64,000 nucleotides of DNA, taken from assembly GCA_938084685.1 (NCBI GenBank), contig CALKGE010000011.1, positions 248,001-312,000 of the forward strand, read 5' to 3'. The position numbers and the translations under genes were made by a program. Within the stretch, counting starts at the first letter, position 1, and each line of letters begins with the position of its first letter. This stretch comes from an uncultured Pirellulaceae bacterium. Its GTDB lineage: Bacteria; Planctomycetota; Planctomycetia; Pirellulales; Pirellulaceae. The notes beneath the pieces were generated by a model. It saw nothing but the letters and a program-made list of their open reading frames with translations, was not told where the DNA came from and made no database searches. Shown here one piece after another: positions 1 through 8,999 of this stretch.

Positions 1-116
1 TCCGGAATGTCATGCGTGAACCTTGTGGAGAAATCCTGACCGAGTTTTTTCGCAGACAACGCCGGCTGGGAAAGAAATAAAAGGAAACTCAGCTCCGTGA
101 AGCGTGGCATGAACAT
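1..116 (-). CDS. Possible start of a secreted protein (cut by window edge)
   Basis: On the minus strand, just downstream of tonB, an ATG at 116 (or 110) opens a frame that stays open to the window edge (38 residues). A purine-rich GGAGC lies directly before the ATG. The residues look like a signal peptide: a short start with Arg, a hydrophobic run (SFLLFLSQPALSA), then a charged KKLGQ. If real, it would be the second gene of a tonB operon, about 70 bases after the tonB stop. No family can be named from so few residues. A competing plus-strand frame is open from base 3 to a stop at 78-80 and could be the tail of a gene entering from the left. Confidence 0.35.
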   Translation of the reverse strand, partial: MFMPRFTELSFLLFLSQPALSAKKLGQDFSTRFTHDIP

Positions 117-188
117 GCTCCAGCTCCGATCGCAGGATTTCAAGCAAGTTTCGAACTGGCGGACAAGGCCGCTCGCTGATCAGGACGA

Positions 189-1277
189 CTACCTTTGGAG
201 CAAGCCAGCGCGACGCCTTTCAATCCTGTAGGTGATTGGAACAATCACGCGTTTAGTAGCCGCCTGACCATTGGTAAGTCCAGGATTGAATTGCCATTTT
301 GCAACCGCCTCCCGGGCAAGCTCGTCCAATTGTTGAGAACCTGTAGAGACCACGACTTTGGTCGACTCAACTTTTCCGGTAGGTAAAACGACGACTTCCA
401 GTTTCACCGTTCCGCTTACACCTCGACTCACCAGATTCTGAGGAAAGACGGGAGGACGATTCTGTGGGTGAGAAGGATCCAGAGTGGGCGTCGTATTCGC
501 TCCGTTCATCGCTTCCACAACCACATCGGCGTCAGCATTACCTTTACGTGGTGGAGCATCTGCCGTCGTCGTCTCTACTTCCCATTCCATGACAGACGCT
601 GTACGAATTACAGGAAGCGAATCCAATTGCGCCACTTCATTCAGAGGCGGGTCTTTCCTAATGACATCAGTTCGCTGAACCGTGTTCATCGGCTTCGGTT
701 CACTCGCCTGTATGGAATCTGACCGAACAGGAGGTAGCGACGATACCACCGGTTCAGGAATACTGAAATCTGATCGTTGCGAGTCATCTACCGAATTAGC
801 CTCGGCAGCTGTTTCCATTTCCAACAGGTCACCCCGATTCGCTGTTGGTACACACTCGATTTCATCTTCCGGGTTAACCTGCTGATCGGTCGACGGCTGT
901 CGAATCAAATCTGATTCAATGTTGGGTGGCTCCTGCGAATCCAACTGCGTTAATACTTCTGGATGACTACGATCGATCAACGAGTCGTTTTCCAGAGTGT
1001 CATGTTCCACAATATCTGGTTGTACCGGCGGAGTGCTGGACGCCAGTAACTGTACGGCTATCGACGATTCACCCTCCTGAAGGTTCGTCAGCAAGACATC
1101 TGCCTGATGACTGCCAAACTCACCAATGGCAAAATGCCCTGCAGTACTACCTGTCAGCAGTATTAAAAAGAGCCAATCTGTATGAAGTAGTTTACGCACA
1201 GTGAGGTGTTGTCTTAAGCGGCTTACGAATACTTCGGGACCAGTACTGAAATCCAGAATATCATCAGCCTTTATCAT
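189..1277 (-). CDS. tonB: TonB family energy transducer
   Basis: 362-residue protein predicted to carry proton-motive energy from ExbB/ExbD in the inner membrane to outer-membrane receptors. One hydrophobic segment near residues 33-50 anchors the N-terminus. A long acidic, low-complexity region of about 220 residues would span the periplasm. The last ~80 residues match the TonB C-terminal domain: GVSGTVKLEVVVLPTGKV, then a STGSQQLDELAREAV stretch and KWQFNPG. The spacer is not the classic Pro-Lys type. The start is ATG with AGGAA very close before it. The gene is divergent from exbB/exbD with 179 bases between them, which probably hold both promoters; I could not identify a Fur box there. TonB identity is firm; the cognate substrate is unknown. 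Confidence 0.88.
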   Translation of the reverse strand: MIKADDILDFSTGPEVFVSRLRQHLTVRKLLHTDWLFLILLTGSTAGHFAIGEFGSHQADVLLTNLQEGESSIAVQLLASSTPPVQPDIVEHDTLENDSLIDRSHPEVLTQLDSQEPPNIESDLIRQPSTDQQVNPEDEIECVPTANRGDLLEMETAAEANSVDDSQRSDFSIPEPVVSSLPPVRSDSIQASEPKPMNTVQRTDVIRKDPPLNEVAQLDSLPVIRTASVMEWEVETTTADAPPRKGNADADVVVEAMNGANTTPTLDPSHPQNRPPVFPQNLVSRGVSGTVKLEVVVLPTGKVESTKVVVSTGSQQLDELAREAVAKWQFNPGLTNGQAATKRVIVPITYRIERRRAGLLQR

Positions 1278-1456
1278 TTCCTACATCTATCATATCGTCA
1301 AACAGGCACGTGGTATTCGATCCAACTCGTCCAAGCCGAACACATCGTTGGATTCATCTCGTGCTTACTAGCAAGTGGGCAGATTTAAGTTACCCTTAAT
1401 AGATATTTGTACGACAACAGGATTTCATTTTTACGCAAGTCGGGATTCCAGACTCC

Positions 1457-2101
1457 ATGTTTTGGGGAAAGACACTAAGCGAACTGTTTGAGCAGGGTGG
1501 GTTGGTCATGTACCCACTTTTAGTTTGCTCTATCGTCGCCGTGAGCGTGACGATTGAACGGATCATCGTACTGTTTTTGAATCGGACCCCGTACGACGAG
1601 TTTGTTTCAGCGTTGGAAAGCAAACTCAATAGCGCCGGGATCGGGGAAACCCGGAATTGGTTGACTTCCCTGACCGGGCCTTTAGCCTACGTTGCCAACT
1701 GCAGTTTGCGATATGCCGATCTGGATCAGACGACGCGGGAAGAAATAGTCAACCGCGAAGCATCCGAACAGATCGCTCATCTTGAGAAACGTATTAACTG
1801 GTTATCAATTATCGGCACACTCGCCCCGATGATCGGCCTGCTGGGAACGGTCATTGGGCTGGTCGAAGCGTTTCATCAGATTGAACTGCAAGATGGACAG
1901 GTTCAACCTGGCGACCTGGCGTCTGGTATCTGGACGGCTCTGCTGACCACCGTTTTTGGCCTGATCGTCGCCTTACCAACACTGGCAGTTTATCACTTTC
2001 TTGATAACCGGATCGCTGCGACAACGTTGCGGATGACCTGGGTCGCTTCACGGATCAATGAATGGCTGGTCATTGAGCAACAACCAGAAAGTGACGCGTG
2101 A
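1457..2101 (+). CDS. exbB: MotA/TolQ/ExbB proton channel protein
   Basis: 214-residue inner-membrane protein of the ExbB/TolQ family, which forms the proton-conducting pentamer powering TonB. The N-terminus has the family pattern LFEQGGLVMYPLLVCSIVA leading into the first membrane helix and an ERI motif. Two further helices lie near residues 113-135 (LSIIGTLAPMIGLLGTVIGL) and 155-180 (GIWTALLTTVFGLIVALPTL), where family-conserved Gly, Thr and Pro residues sit. Three membrane segments and ~210 residues are the usual ExbB layout. The stop is followed three bases later by exbD, so the two are almost certainly one transcript. ExbB is preferred over TolQ because a TonB gene and a TonB-dependent receptor flank it. 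Confidence 0.92.
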   Translation: MFWGKTLSELFEQGGLVMYPLLVCSIVAVSVTIERIIVLFLNRTPYDEFVSALESKLNSAGIGETRNWLTSLTGPLAYVANCSLRYADLDQTTREEIVNREASEQIAHLEKRINWLSIIGTLAPMIGLLGTVIGLVEAFHQIELQDGQVQPGDLASGIWTALLTTVFGLIVALPTLAVYHFLDNRIAATTLRMTWVASRINEWLVIEQQPESDA

Positions 2102-2104
2102 TCC

Positions 2105-2503
2105 ATGAAGTCTATTCAACGCCAGCGTCGACCATCGATACGGATGGAACTTAGCCCGCTGATCGACTGCATTTTTCAGCTGTTAATCTTTTTCATGCTG
2201 TCGTCAACTTTTTTGACACCCGCTATCAAGCTGACGCTGCCGTCGGCCACAGCCGGAACGAGTCAGAATGAGCTGGAAATCATCATCACACTGAACAAGG
2301 CAGGTGATGTCTTTTTGAATAACACCCAGGTTTCGCTGCTCTCTCTGGAATCAAAGCTCAAAGAGTTACTGGAAACAGCTGAGCACAAGTCCGTGACCAT
2401 CCGTGGCGATCAGGACATGTCCTACGCCACATTCCTCGATGCGCTGGATATTGCCAAACGGAGTGGTGCTGAACATGTCAACATTGCTCATCAGAATCCG
2501 TAA
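2105..2503 (+). CDS. exbD: ExbD/TolR biopolymer transport protein
   Basis: 132-residue partner of ExbB. The N-terminus is basic, then one membrane helix (SPLIDCIFQLLIFFMLSSTF) contains the conserved Asp (LIDCIFQL) thought to take the proton in this family. The rest is the periplasmic ExbD/TolR domain, with a recognisable VTIRGDQDMSYATFLDALD segment near the end. Length is typical (~135). It starts three bases after the exbB stop. It is convergent with the TonB-dependent receptor gene, the two stops lying only 18 bases apart with no obvious terminator hairpin. Confidence 0.92.
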   Translation: MKSIQRQRRPSIRMELSPLIDCIFQLLIFFMLSSTFLTPAIKLTLPSATAGTSQNELEIIITLNKAGDVFLNNTQVSLLSLESKLKELLETAEHKSVTIRGDQDMSYATFLDALDIAKRSGAEHVNIAHQNP

Positions 2504-2521
2504 CGCGAAATTCTATTTCCT

Positions 2522-4858
2522 TTAGAATTCAAATGCGTACTGGATATTGGCAGAGAAGCCTGCACCATCAACACCACTACCGTGGACTCGATAGGCTTTA
2601 TCGAGAATATTCTCCAGTTCAATCCGCAGAAGATGATTCTCTTTGAGCTCCGTACCGTAGCGAATGCTGATGGTTCCATACCCCGGGGTTCCACCGGCAG
2701 GAATACGTTTGTCTGAGATATCCTGAAAATTGAGTCGGTCCTGTTTGGCTACAAGCCAGGAATAGATATCAATGAATTCATACTTTTCACTGTTCCGCCA
2801 ACGTAATCCCAGCACACCCTGCGTCGGTGGAATTCTTGACAATGGCTCGTCGAGTTCGAGATCGTGGCCGTAGATATAGGAAAAGTTACCGTAGGCTGTC
2901 CAGTTGGTGGAAAGTCGTTTCTCTGCCGCAAATTCAACCCCGTTAATATGGGCATCCCGGTTACTGCGTGAAAACAACAGGCTATCACTACTCATGCCGG
3001 CAGGCGTTCGCAGAATCATATCCTTGATATCCGTCCAGAAAACGGAAGTTTGCCAACGCAGATCATCCACTTCCTTTCGTAATGCCAATTCATAGCTCAG
3101 GCTTCGTTCAGGACGCAGATCAATACTGGGAGTATCGGCCGCGGCCTGTTGGACGTTGTCGTTGTTGGCTGCCAGGTCGTCCAGATTGGGTGCTCGAAAT
3201 CCTTCGGAAACCGAACCCACCAGTATGGTCGAATCATCCAATTTGAAATTCAGGCCTCCGCCAGCCGACCAGTCATTGAACGTTGGTGAAATGAAGACGG
3301 GTTGGGAAACAGGATCCGTTAACGGATTATTGTCATGGTCAACGTCGACCATGGGCGTTCCCTGGGCGTGAGCACGAGTGAACCGGACGCCACCATTGAA
3401 CGTCCAACGCTTATTCAATTCTTTATCAACTTGAACAAATGCGCCGGTTTGACGATAGCGTCCGTCGTCCGGGTACTTCGGAGTCGGTGACGATAGATAA
3501 GCATTTGTCAGTTTGTCATACCGATTACGAAAGGAATCGACGACGTCGCGATACGAGTCGACCCCGTAGGTCAAATTCCATCCGTTATCCAGTTCACGTC
3601 CCATGACCAACTGGATTCCGTACGAGTAATTATCTGTTTCCATATCATCCCCGTACGATTTGCTATCGCGCGCATCCGTGGAACGTTCGCGTTGGCGATG
3701 CAGGGAAAACGTAAGCATGTACTTGTCAAAGAATGTGTCCATTTCTGAGCCTTGAAATCTCAGGTAGGCCATACTGCGCTGCTGAGGATCAAAAATCGTT
3801 TGCCGGCTGGGGAAGCGATCAGTCCGGAAAACATCATGTTGTTCAAAATGCTGCACAGAAAGTGTGAAAGCCTGATTGTCCGATAGAAGCCTGTCGATGC
3901 GGACATCACCAGAGTATTGCGAATAGGCAGTTGCCGGCTGACGACCAAGACTCCCACCGCGGTCCAACTCATTAAAGTTCCCGTAACCGGAGCCAGCAAA
4001 CACTCGAGTTTCACCTTTTTGAAACTGATAGTTAAGGCGAGTGTAAATACCTCCGTCTGCGCTGGAATACCGGGAGGTCCATGTTCTCACCGGATTCGCC
4101 AGCAAAGTATCGGCGGGCGTATGCCTGGTAACTACATTGATGACACCACCGATTGCATCAGAACCCCAGAGGACTGTCTGAGGACCGCGAATGACTTCGA
4201 TATGATCAACCATGCCGGGATCGATCGTGTTGAAATACTGATTCGGTCCTGAGCGAAATGTTGCGTTGTTCATGCGAATACCATCGACCAGGATGAGGAC
4301 CTGTTGGCCGGTAAGTCCACGAATGAATGGCGAGGCCGCACCACGCTGGGTTCTTTGCATGAGTACACCTGTTTCGCGTTCCAGTGCTTGCAACATATCT
4401 GCCGGCGCACGCTCCAGAATATCCTGCAGATCAATTACAGAGCGATTGGTGGGTGCAGTGAAATTGGAAAAGTCACTACGCCGCGCGCCGTCAAAGAGCC
4501 TGCGCGGCATCGCGTCCAGCCTGTCTTCCTTCCAGATTCCGTCCGGGGTCGTCGGGAACGGCATCACTCCTTGTACGACGATCGGATCAATCTCAGGCGG
4601 CGTCTCAGTATCACTATTTGGCTGACGTTGCAAGGTAACGAATTCTGCTAACGATAGAGCTGATTCGTCGTAGACTTCCGCTTCCGCGAACTCAGTACCC
4701 GGCTCTATTGGCGTTGATGCCGCCGTCTGCTCTTGCTGATCAGTGACCTGGTCGGAGACCTGTCCAGCTACCTGCCCGGTCAGAAGACTCCAACTGAAGC
4801 CAACTGTCAGAAGTAAACTCAATCGGCACTGCACGGACTTCTTCCAATTCACTTTCAT
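2522..4858 (-). CDS. TonB-dependent outer-membrane receptor
   Basis: 778 residues from the ATG at 4858. I prefer this to the upstream in-frame start at 4912 because it begins a clear signal peptide (MKVNWKK, then RLSLLLTVGFSWSLL). A TonB-box-like DPIVVQGV lies at residues 91-98. The plug domain follows (GVLMQRTQRGAASPFIRGL, LVDGIRMNNATFR, IEVIRGPQTVLWGSDAIGG), then a ~500-residue beta barrel with the closing YRVHGSGVDGAGF and a terminal Phe. The final motif resembles heme, hemoglobin or cobalamin receptors, but the substrate cannot be fixed from sequence. It lies beside tonB/exbBD but runs convergently to exbD, so it is separately transcribed. Such receptors imply a functional outer membrane. 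Confidence 0.93.
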   Translation of the reverse strand: MKVNWKKSVQCRLSLLLTVGFSWSLLTGQVAGQVSDQVTDQQEQTAASTPIEPGTEFAEAEVYDESALSLAEFVTLQRQPNSDTETPPEIDPIVVQGVMPFPTTPDGIWKEDRLDAMPRRLFDGARRSDFSNFTAPTNRSVIDLQDILERAPADMLQALERETGVLMQRTQRGAASPFIRGLTGQQVLILVDGIRMNNATFRSGPNQYFNTIDPGMVDHIEVIRGPQTVLWGSDAIGGVINVVTRHTPADTLLANPVRTWTSRYSSADGGIYTRLNYQFQKGETRVFAGSGYGNFNELDRGGSLGRQPATAYSQYSGDVRIDRLLSDNQAFTLSVQHFEQHDVFRTDRFPSRQTIFDPQQRSMAYLRFQGSEMDTFFDKYMLTFSLHRQRERSTDARDSKSYGDDMETDNYSYGIQLVMGRELDNGWNLTYGVDSYRDVVDSFRNRYDKLTNAYLSSPTPKYPDDGRYRQTGAFVQVDKELNKRWTFNGGVRFTRAHAQGTPMVDVDHDNNPLTDPVSQPVFISPTFNDWSAGGGLNFKLDDSTILVGSVSEGFRAPNLDDLAANNDNVQQAAADTPSIDLRPERSLSYELALRKEVDDLRWQTSVFWTDIKDMILRTPAGMSSDSLLFSRSNRDAHINGVEFAAEKRLSTNWTAYGNFSYIYGHDLELDEPLSRIPPTQGVLGLRWRNSEKYEFIDIYSWLVAKQDRLNFQDISDKRIPAGGTPGYGTISIRYGTELKENHLLRIELENILDKAYRVHGSGVDGAGFSANIQYAFEF

Positions 4859-4998
4859 AAACAGTTTTCGGTGTATGGAGAGTGAATCGCCCGTAGATCT
4901 ACCAAACACCAAGAATTCTGCGAGAAAATGGCGGCTTTATGCAGCGCTCCAGACAGCAGAAGGAAAGAGATTTGTCGCGTGGAAGCCCGTTCCAGGAA

Positions 4999-5778
4999 TT
5001 ATTCAGACGCCTGGGCTTGAGCTTGCCAGTACTCGTCAATCGAAACCTGTTTACACTCGGCCATCAGATTGCCTGTTGAACTAATGCGTTTTCGATCAGA
5101 ATTGGTCAGCTGCCAGTGTATGTCGTGCTCGCTGCGAACCACCTGCTTACGTAAACCTACGCGGTCCAGGAGAACCGTTCGCTCGATCGTTTTAGGCATT
5201 AACTTTCGTTCGGCCATAACCCGATTCAATTCAAAACGAGAATTAGGTGGAAGATTTCCAATCCTTGTACTGTTCAGTCGGGCAATCCAATCTGCAAAAT
5301 GGCGATACTGTTCGACGGCACGATCCCATTTCGCATCGATTCCGATAGCGTGATATGAGAGATGATCACTCGAAACCGTGACGGTTTTCGTAGTCGGATT
5401 ATATTGCTGGTCTAATTCAGGGCTCACAAACCGAGTGATCACATCATCGTTGGCACGTGACTCGACCTGCTCAAGAAACCGAATAAGGTATTCCTTGGTA
5501 AGAATCGTTTTAATTTTTTGCTGAGTATCGATCAGTACAAACCTCCCACGACTTACGTCGAAAACCGTAATCTCTCCTGCCGAGCTCTTGTCGCCTAAAA
5601 AGTCGTAGACCTTGGAGCCACTGAACAAAGTGAGGCTGGAAGAAACTGGCTGAGAATCACCTTCGACAAAGACTTCCGTTTGCATGCGAAAATCACTTGC
5701 GAAGATCGTGGCCGGAAGTGAACTGACGATGACAAGCAGGGTCAGCATGCCAAGTTTGGAAGCCTGCAGGTAGCTCAT
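4999..5778 (-). CDS. Secreted protein of unknown function
   Basis: 259 residues from the ATG at 5778, chosen over an earlier in-frame start because AGGAAA lies just before it and a signal peptide follows at once (KLGMLTLLVIVSSLPATIFA). The mature part is mixed alpha/beta, without cysteine clusters or membrane segments. It starts with a beta-rich stretch that includes FSGSKVYDFLGDKSSAGEITVFD. I do not recognise a family. It is upstream of the TonB-dependent receptor on the same strand with a 140-base gap, so co-transcription with the receptor is possible. The proximity is the only hint of function. Confidence 0.75.
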   Translation of the reverse strand: MSYLQASKLGMLTLLVIVSSLPATIFASDFRMQTEVFVEGDSQPVSSSLTLFSGSKVYDFLGDKSSAGEITVFDVSRGRFVLIDTQQKIKTILTKEYLIRFLEQVESRANDDVITRFVSPELDQQYNPTTKTVTVSSDHLSYHAIGIDAKWDRAVEQYRHFADWIARLNSTRIGNLPPNSRFELNRVMAERKLMPKTIERTVLLDRVGLRKQVVRSEHDIHWQLTNSDRKRISSTGNLMAECKQVSIDEYWQAQAQASE

Positions 5779-5994
5779 TTTTCTTTCCTGAAATGGACGA
5801 CAGAACAACAGCGTCCCAGAACATACCGTATAACAACCCCGCAAGTCTACGCAAATTGTATGGTTTAACAGGCGACGGGGAGAGAATCACTGTTAGTTTT
5901 ACTGGTTTACAGCTCACAGACTGACCCGATGGGCCATACTTTACGTAACACGGTTTGATAACCACGACGAACAAAACACGCGCAAGGAAATGAC

Positions 5995-6981
5995 GTGAAT
6001 CTAAAGCAACGCATATTGGTGACAGGTGGAGCAGGGTTTCTGGGATCCCAACTCTGTGAAATACTCGTTGCGCGAGGTGATGACGTCATTTGTGTGGATA
6101 ACTTTTTTACCAGTCAGAAGGTGAATGTAGCGCATCTGTTGGACAAGCCGAATTTTGAATTAATTCGGCACGATGTCATCGTACCGATCTGGCTCGAAGT
6201 CGATCAGATTTACAATCTGGCCTGTCCGGCTTCTCCAGGACATTACCAGTTCAATCCCATCAAGACGATCAAAACATCCGTCATGGGGGCCATCAATGTT
6301 TTAGGACTGGCCAAGCGCTGTGACGCGCGAGTCTTGCAAGCATCAACAAGTGAAGTCTACGGAGATCCGGAAGTACATCCGCAAACCGAGGATTACCGGG
6401 GGAGTGTAAATCCGATCGGCCCGCGAGCATGTTACGATGAAGGCAAGCGGGCAGCGGAAACGCTATTTATGGAATATCACCGGATGAATGATGTCGATAT
6501 TCGCATCGTCCGCATCTTTAATACGTACGGTCCACGGATGCACCCATTTGATGGTCGAGTTGTATCCAACTTTATTCGGCAGGCATTGGCCAATCAACCA
6601 CTCACCCTGTTCGGTGACGGCTCGCAAACTCGTTCCTTCTGCTATCGGGATGACCTTCTCACAGCAATGATTCGAATGATGGAGAATGAATCAGGATTCA
6701 TCGGACCAGTCAACATTGGTAATCCGGAAGAGTATACCATTCGTCAATTGGCCGAGTTGGTAATAGAACTTACTGGAAGTACGAGCGAGATCATTGAAAC
6801 TGAGTTACCAGAGGACGATCCGGTGCGGCGTCAACCTGATATTACGCTTGCCAAAGAACGGCTGCAGTGGGAACCTCGCGTCGATTTACGCGAAGGGTTA
6901 CAAAAGACGATCGACTGGTTTAAAACGATCGACTTGGCCGACTACCGCCCCCCAACTCCGAATCTACCCGAAAGCGTATAG
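5995..6981 (+). CDS. UDP-glucuronate decarboxylase-type NAD epimerase
   Basis: 328-residue short-chain dehydrogenase of the extended NAD-dependent epimerase group. The Rossmann motif GGAGFLGS is at residues 11-18. The catalytic region [15 protein letters not shown] is at 116-130 and the YDEGK active-site motif is at 147-151. The TSEVYGDP form and the [14 protein letters not shown] stretch are hallmarks of UDP-xylose synthase (UXS), which oxidises and decarboxylates UDP-glucuronate to UDP-xylose in the cytoplasm. Length matches bacterial UXS (~315-330). A general dTDP-glucose dehydratase is less likely. It is monocistronic here, with a weak hairpin and T-run just after the stop. It probably feeds xylose into surface polysaccharide. 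Confidence 0.88.
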   Translation: MNLKQRILVTGGAGFLGSQLCEILVARGDDVICVDNFFTSQKVNVAHLLDKPNFELIRHDVIVPIWLEVDQIYNLACPASPGHYQFNPIKTIKTSVMGAINVLGLAKRCDARVLQASTSEVYGDPEVHPQTEDYRGSVNPIGPRACYDEGKRAAETLFMEYHRMNDVDIRIVRIFNTYGPRMHPFDGRVVSNFIRQALANQPLTLFGDGSQTRSFCYRDDLLTAMIRMMENESGFIGPVNIGNPEEYTIRQLAELVIELTGSTSEIIETELPEDDPVRRQPDITLAKERLQWEPRVDLREGLQKTIDWFKTIDLADYRPPTPNLPESV

Positions 6982-6998
6982 AAGTAATATCCCACTCC

Positions 6999-7023
6999 GC
7001 GCTTCAGACAGCGCCTTCTTTTT
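6999..7023 (+). terminator. Possible intrinsic terminator
   Basis: A 5-bp GC stem (GCGCT at 6999-7003 with AGCGC at 7010-7014, six-base loop) is followed by CTTCTTTTT. It sits 18 bases past the UXS-type stop, between convergent genes. The stem is short, so this is a weak call. Confidence 0.35.
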
Positions 7024-7045
7024 AATCTGCTCGCGCACAAGGCAG

Positions 7046-8005
7046 TTATTTCTTCACCCCTTCATACGCTTTGAACTGGGCTGCGACATCAGCTGCTTTG
7101 GTATCACCCTGATGAACATAAACTCGGTACCGCAATGTCATTGTTTCACCTTTGGCCATCCTGTGTGAACCATCCAACTCGTTATCATTTTTGAAGTGAT
7201 GCAATCCAAAGGGATTAGCGGTAAACAGGCCATAAGTTCGTACATGCCAATAGGTGGGATAACGGAAACTACTGGGGTGATTCATAATCGCAATTCCGAC
7301 AGTATTGCCTTTCACGGGTCCCACATAATCAACCCAGGGTGACGCCTTGCCCCAGGCCATCAAGTCTTTATCGCCCTGCTGGTTGACAATGGTGCCACCC
7401 ATCTGAGCGGTCACTTTCATGGAACCGGCCACACGGACTCCGAAAGAACCTTCTTTGGTATCACCAAAGACGACCTCTCCTTCGCTGGCAGTGACTGTCG
7501 TATCAAAGTCGATCCAATATGCATTACCTTCTTTGCCGAACGTCAATCGCCGCACGTCTTCACAGACTTTTTTACCGTCGGCATCCACCCAGTCGTTTTT
7601 CGTTTCGATAACAGCCGTATCACCTCCCTTTACCTTGGTAAATTTTTTATGGAGGATGTTTCCGTGCCCCGGAGTTTCCGCCCAAAAATCAACGCCATTG
7701 ACATTTCCATGGGTAAACCAGAACGAACGGTGGTGCACATGGTCGTCTCGTTCGTGTTCGCCAGCATCTCGCATGGGGTAGGCTCGAGTAATTTCATTTC
7801 CAAAGGGGCCAATCAAGGGCCATAACACCGGTTTTGCTCCTGATTTGGTCAAGTATCTCGTCAGCAGTTTGCCATCCTTGGTAACTTCCAGACCTCCATC
7901 GACTTCTTTGATCTCAAAAGTATCTGCGTTCAGGTTGGCTGGCAAACTCACTGCCACGGTCGCTGCTAAAAGTAGAAGAAGTTGTTTGATCGGGTTGCCT
8001 GACAT
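7046..8005 (-). CDS. Secreted DUF6807 (PmoA family) protein
   Basis: 319 residues from the ATG at 8005, preferred over an upstream in-frame start because GGAGAA precedes it and a signal peptide follows (KQLLLLLAATVAVSLPANLNA). The mature protein has the features of the planctomycete family often labelled PmoA or DUF6807, including a His-rich stretch DDHVHHRSFWFTHGNVNG and a DFWAE motif about 85-110 residues in. The old label 'methane oxygenase' for this family is not supported: it has no membrane segments and no similarity to particulate methane monooxygenase subunits that I can see. A role in periplasmic carbohydrate metabolism is plausible but inferred. It is convergent with the UXS-like gene. 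Confidence 0.85.
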   Translation of the reverse strand: MSGNPIKQLLLLLAATVAVSLPANLNADTFEIKEVDGGLEVTKDGKLLTRYLTKSGAKPVLWPLIGPFGNEITRAYPMRDAGEHERDDHVHHRSFWFTHGNVNGVDFWAETPGHGNILHKKFTKVKGGDTAVIETKNDWVDADGKKVCEDVRRLTFGKEGNAYWIDFDTTVTASEGEVVFGDTKEGSFGVRVAGSMKVTAQMGGTIVNQQGDKDLMAWGKASPWVDYVGPVKGNTVGIAIMNHPSSFRYPTYWHVRTYGLFTANPFGLHHFKNDNELDGSHRMAKGETMTLRYRVYVHQGDTKAADVAAQFKAYEGVKK

Positions 8006-8402
8006 AGTTTGTTCTCCAGACTTTCCACGTTCGGCTGGCACAATCAGGAATCCTGGAATTATGAAATCCTGAAATCCTGGACTTGCGATATGGCCAGTTC
8101 AACGGGCTGATAAAAAAGGGCTTCTATATATAGGGTTCTCAGTACCGCACGGCGGTTGAGCAGACTGCCATCATTCTATCAATCTTTTTCTGACCGTCAT
8201 AATCGATACACGCTACTTCTCCGGAAATCCTTCCACATAGTTCATGGACTATTTTTTAGAATCTTCATCCGCAACCGGATAACACTCGCCAGTTTCCCGA
8301 TACTACCCATAGTTAATACTCAACTTAACTAACCCAAACTAAGATCACTCGAATTTGACCTGCCCGCAAAACCGAGCCGTTCTTAGAGAATATAGAAGAG
8401 CT
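8006..8402. other. Intergenic region with AATCCTG repeats
   Basis: About 400 bases between divergent genes. Near 8040-8090 the words AATCCTGG and AAATCCTG recur three times in imperfect form. A palindromic TATATATA lies near 8125. It should hold promoters for both flanking genes. I can find neither an open reading frame with coding character nor an RNA gene. Confidence 0.4.
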
Positions 8403-8741
8403 ATGCCAGGAACGATTTCTACCCTGTTGCAGGCCGTTGACCTGTGTGACTTGAGAAACCAAATCCAAAAAGCCTTATGCGAATTTAACTTTCTAGAACC
8501 CGGAGCCTTTCCTTTTACCGAGCGAGTCCTCACCAAACAGGGCGAAGCTTGCGGGATCATGTTCTGTCTACATGGACCACGAAGCGTCAAGCTGACCGCT
8601 ATCTGGGAAACTGTATCCAATTCCGTCCTTTTCTACGACTCTACCGGACAACGTCAGGGGAAAGCAGAAGTGGACCTGAACTACCAAACCGATCTTACTG
8701 GTTCCGACCAGTTAAACGTTGAACTAACCGCTGCTCACTAA
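8403..8741 (+). CDS. Small cytoplasmic protein upstream of csrA
   Basis: 112 residues from the ATG at 8403; an in-frame upstream start at 8355 is less likely because its extra 16 residues lack any feature. There is no signal peptide or membrane helix. The N-terminal half looks helical (LLQAVDLCDLRNQIQKALCEF) and the rest beta-rich. I do not recognise a family. It ends 27 bases before csrA on the same strand, so the two are probably one operon. That makes a regulatory, or at least co-regulated, role with CsrA possible, but nothing in the residues proves it. Confidence 0.65.
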   Translation: MPGTISTLLQAVDLCDLRNQIQKALCEFNFLEPGAFPFTERVLTKQGEACGIMFCLHGPRSVKLTAIWETVSNSVLFYDSTGQRQGKAEVDLNYQTDLTGSDQLNVELTAAH

Positions 8742-8768
8742 AGCACGTTATTACATGGAGGTAAAACG

Positions 8769-8999
8769 ATGTTAGTACTGTCTCGTAAAGAGTGTGAAAA
8801 AATTCAACTTGGAAACGACATCACATTAACCGTGGTCAAAGTTTCTGGCGACAAAGTTCGCCTGGGAATCGAAGCACCATCCAGTGTGAAAGTTCTACGA
8901 GATGAACTTGAGGCCTTTGACGATGGCCCACAAACCATTGCCCATCCGGCAAAACTACTTTTAGATTCTGACAAAGAAGCTCTGCCACTTGCATCCTGA
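8769..8999 (+). CDS. csrA: Carbon storage regulator CsrA
   Basis: 76-residue RNA-binding regulator. The first ~48 residues follow the CsrA pattern: MLVLSRKECEKIQLGNDITL, VVKVSGDKVRLGIEAPSSV, then KVLRDEL. The VRLGIEAP core and the Arg of LRDEL are the RNA-contact positions of the family. CsrA dimers bind GGA motifs in leader RNAs and alter translation or decay. The ~20-residue tail after the core is longer than in E. coli CsrA (61 residues). A strong GGAGG lies six bases before the ATG. That same GGAGG is a possible self-binding site. Confidence 0.95.
   Translation: MLVLSRKECEKIQLGNDITLTVVKVSGDKVRLGIEAPSSVKVLRDELEAFDDGPQTIAHPAKLLLDSDKEALPLAS

Noticed and set aside
3..80. Plus-strand frame open from the window edge, possibly the tail of a gene
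   Set aside because: Only 25 residues and equally explained by chance; the minus-strand frame at 1-116 looks more like a real start with a signal peptide.
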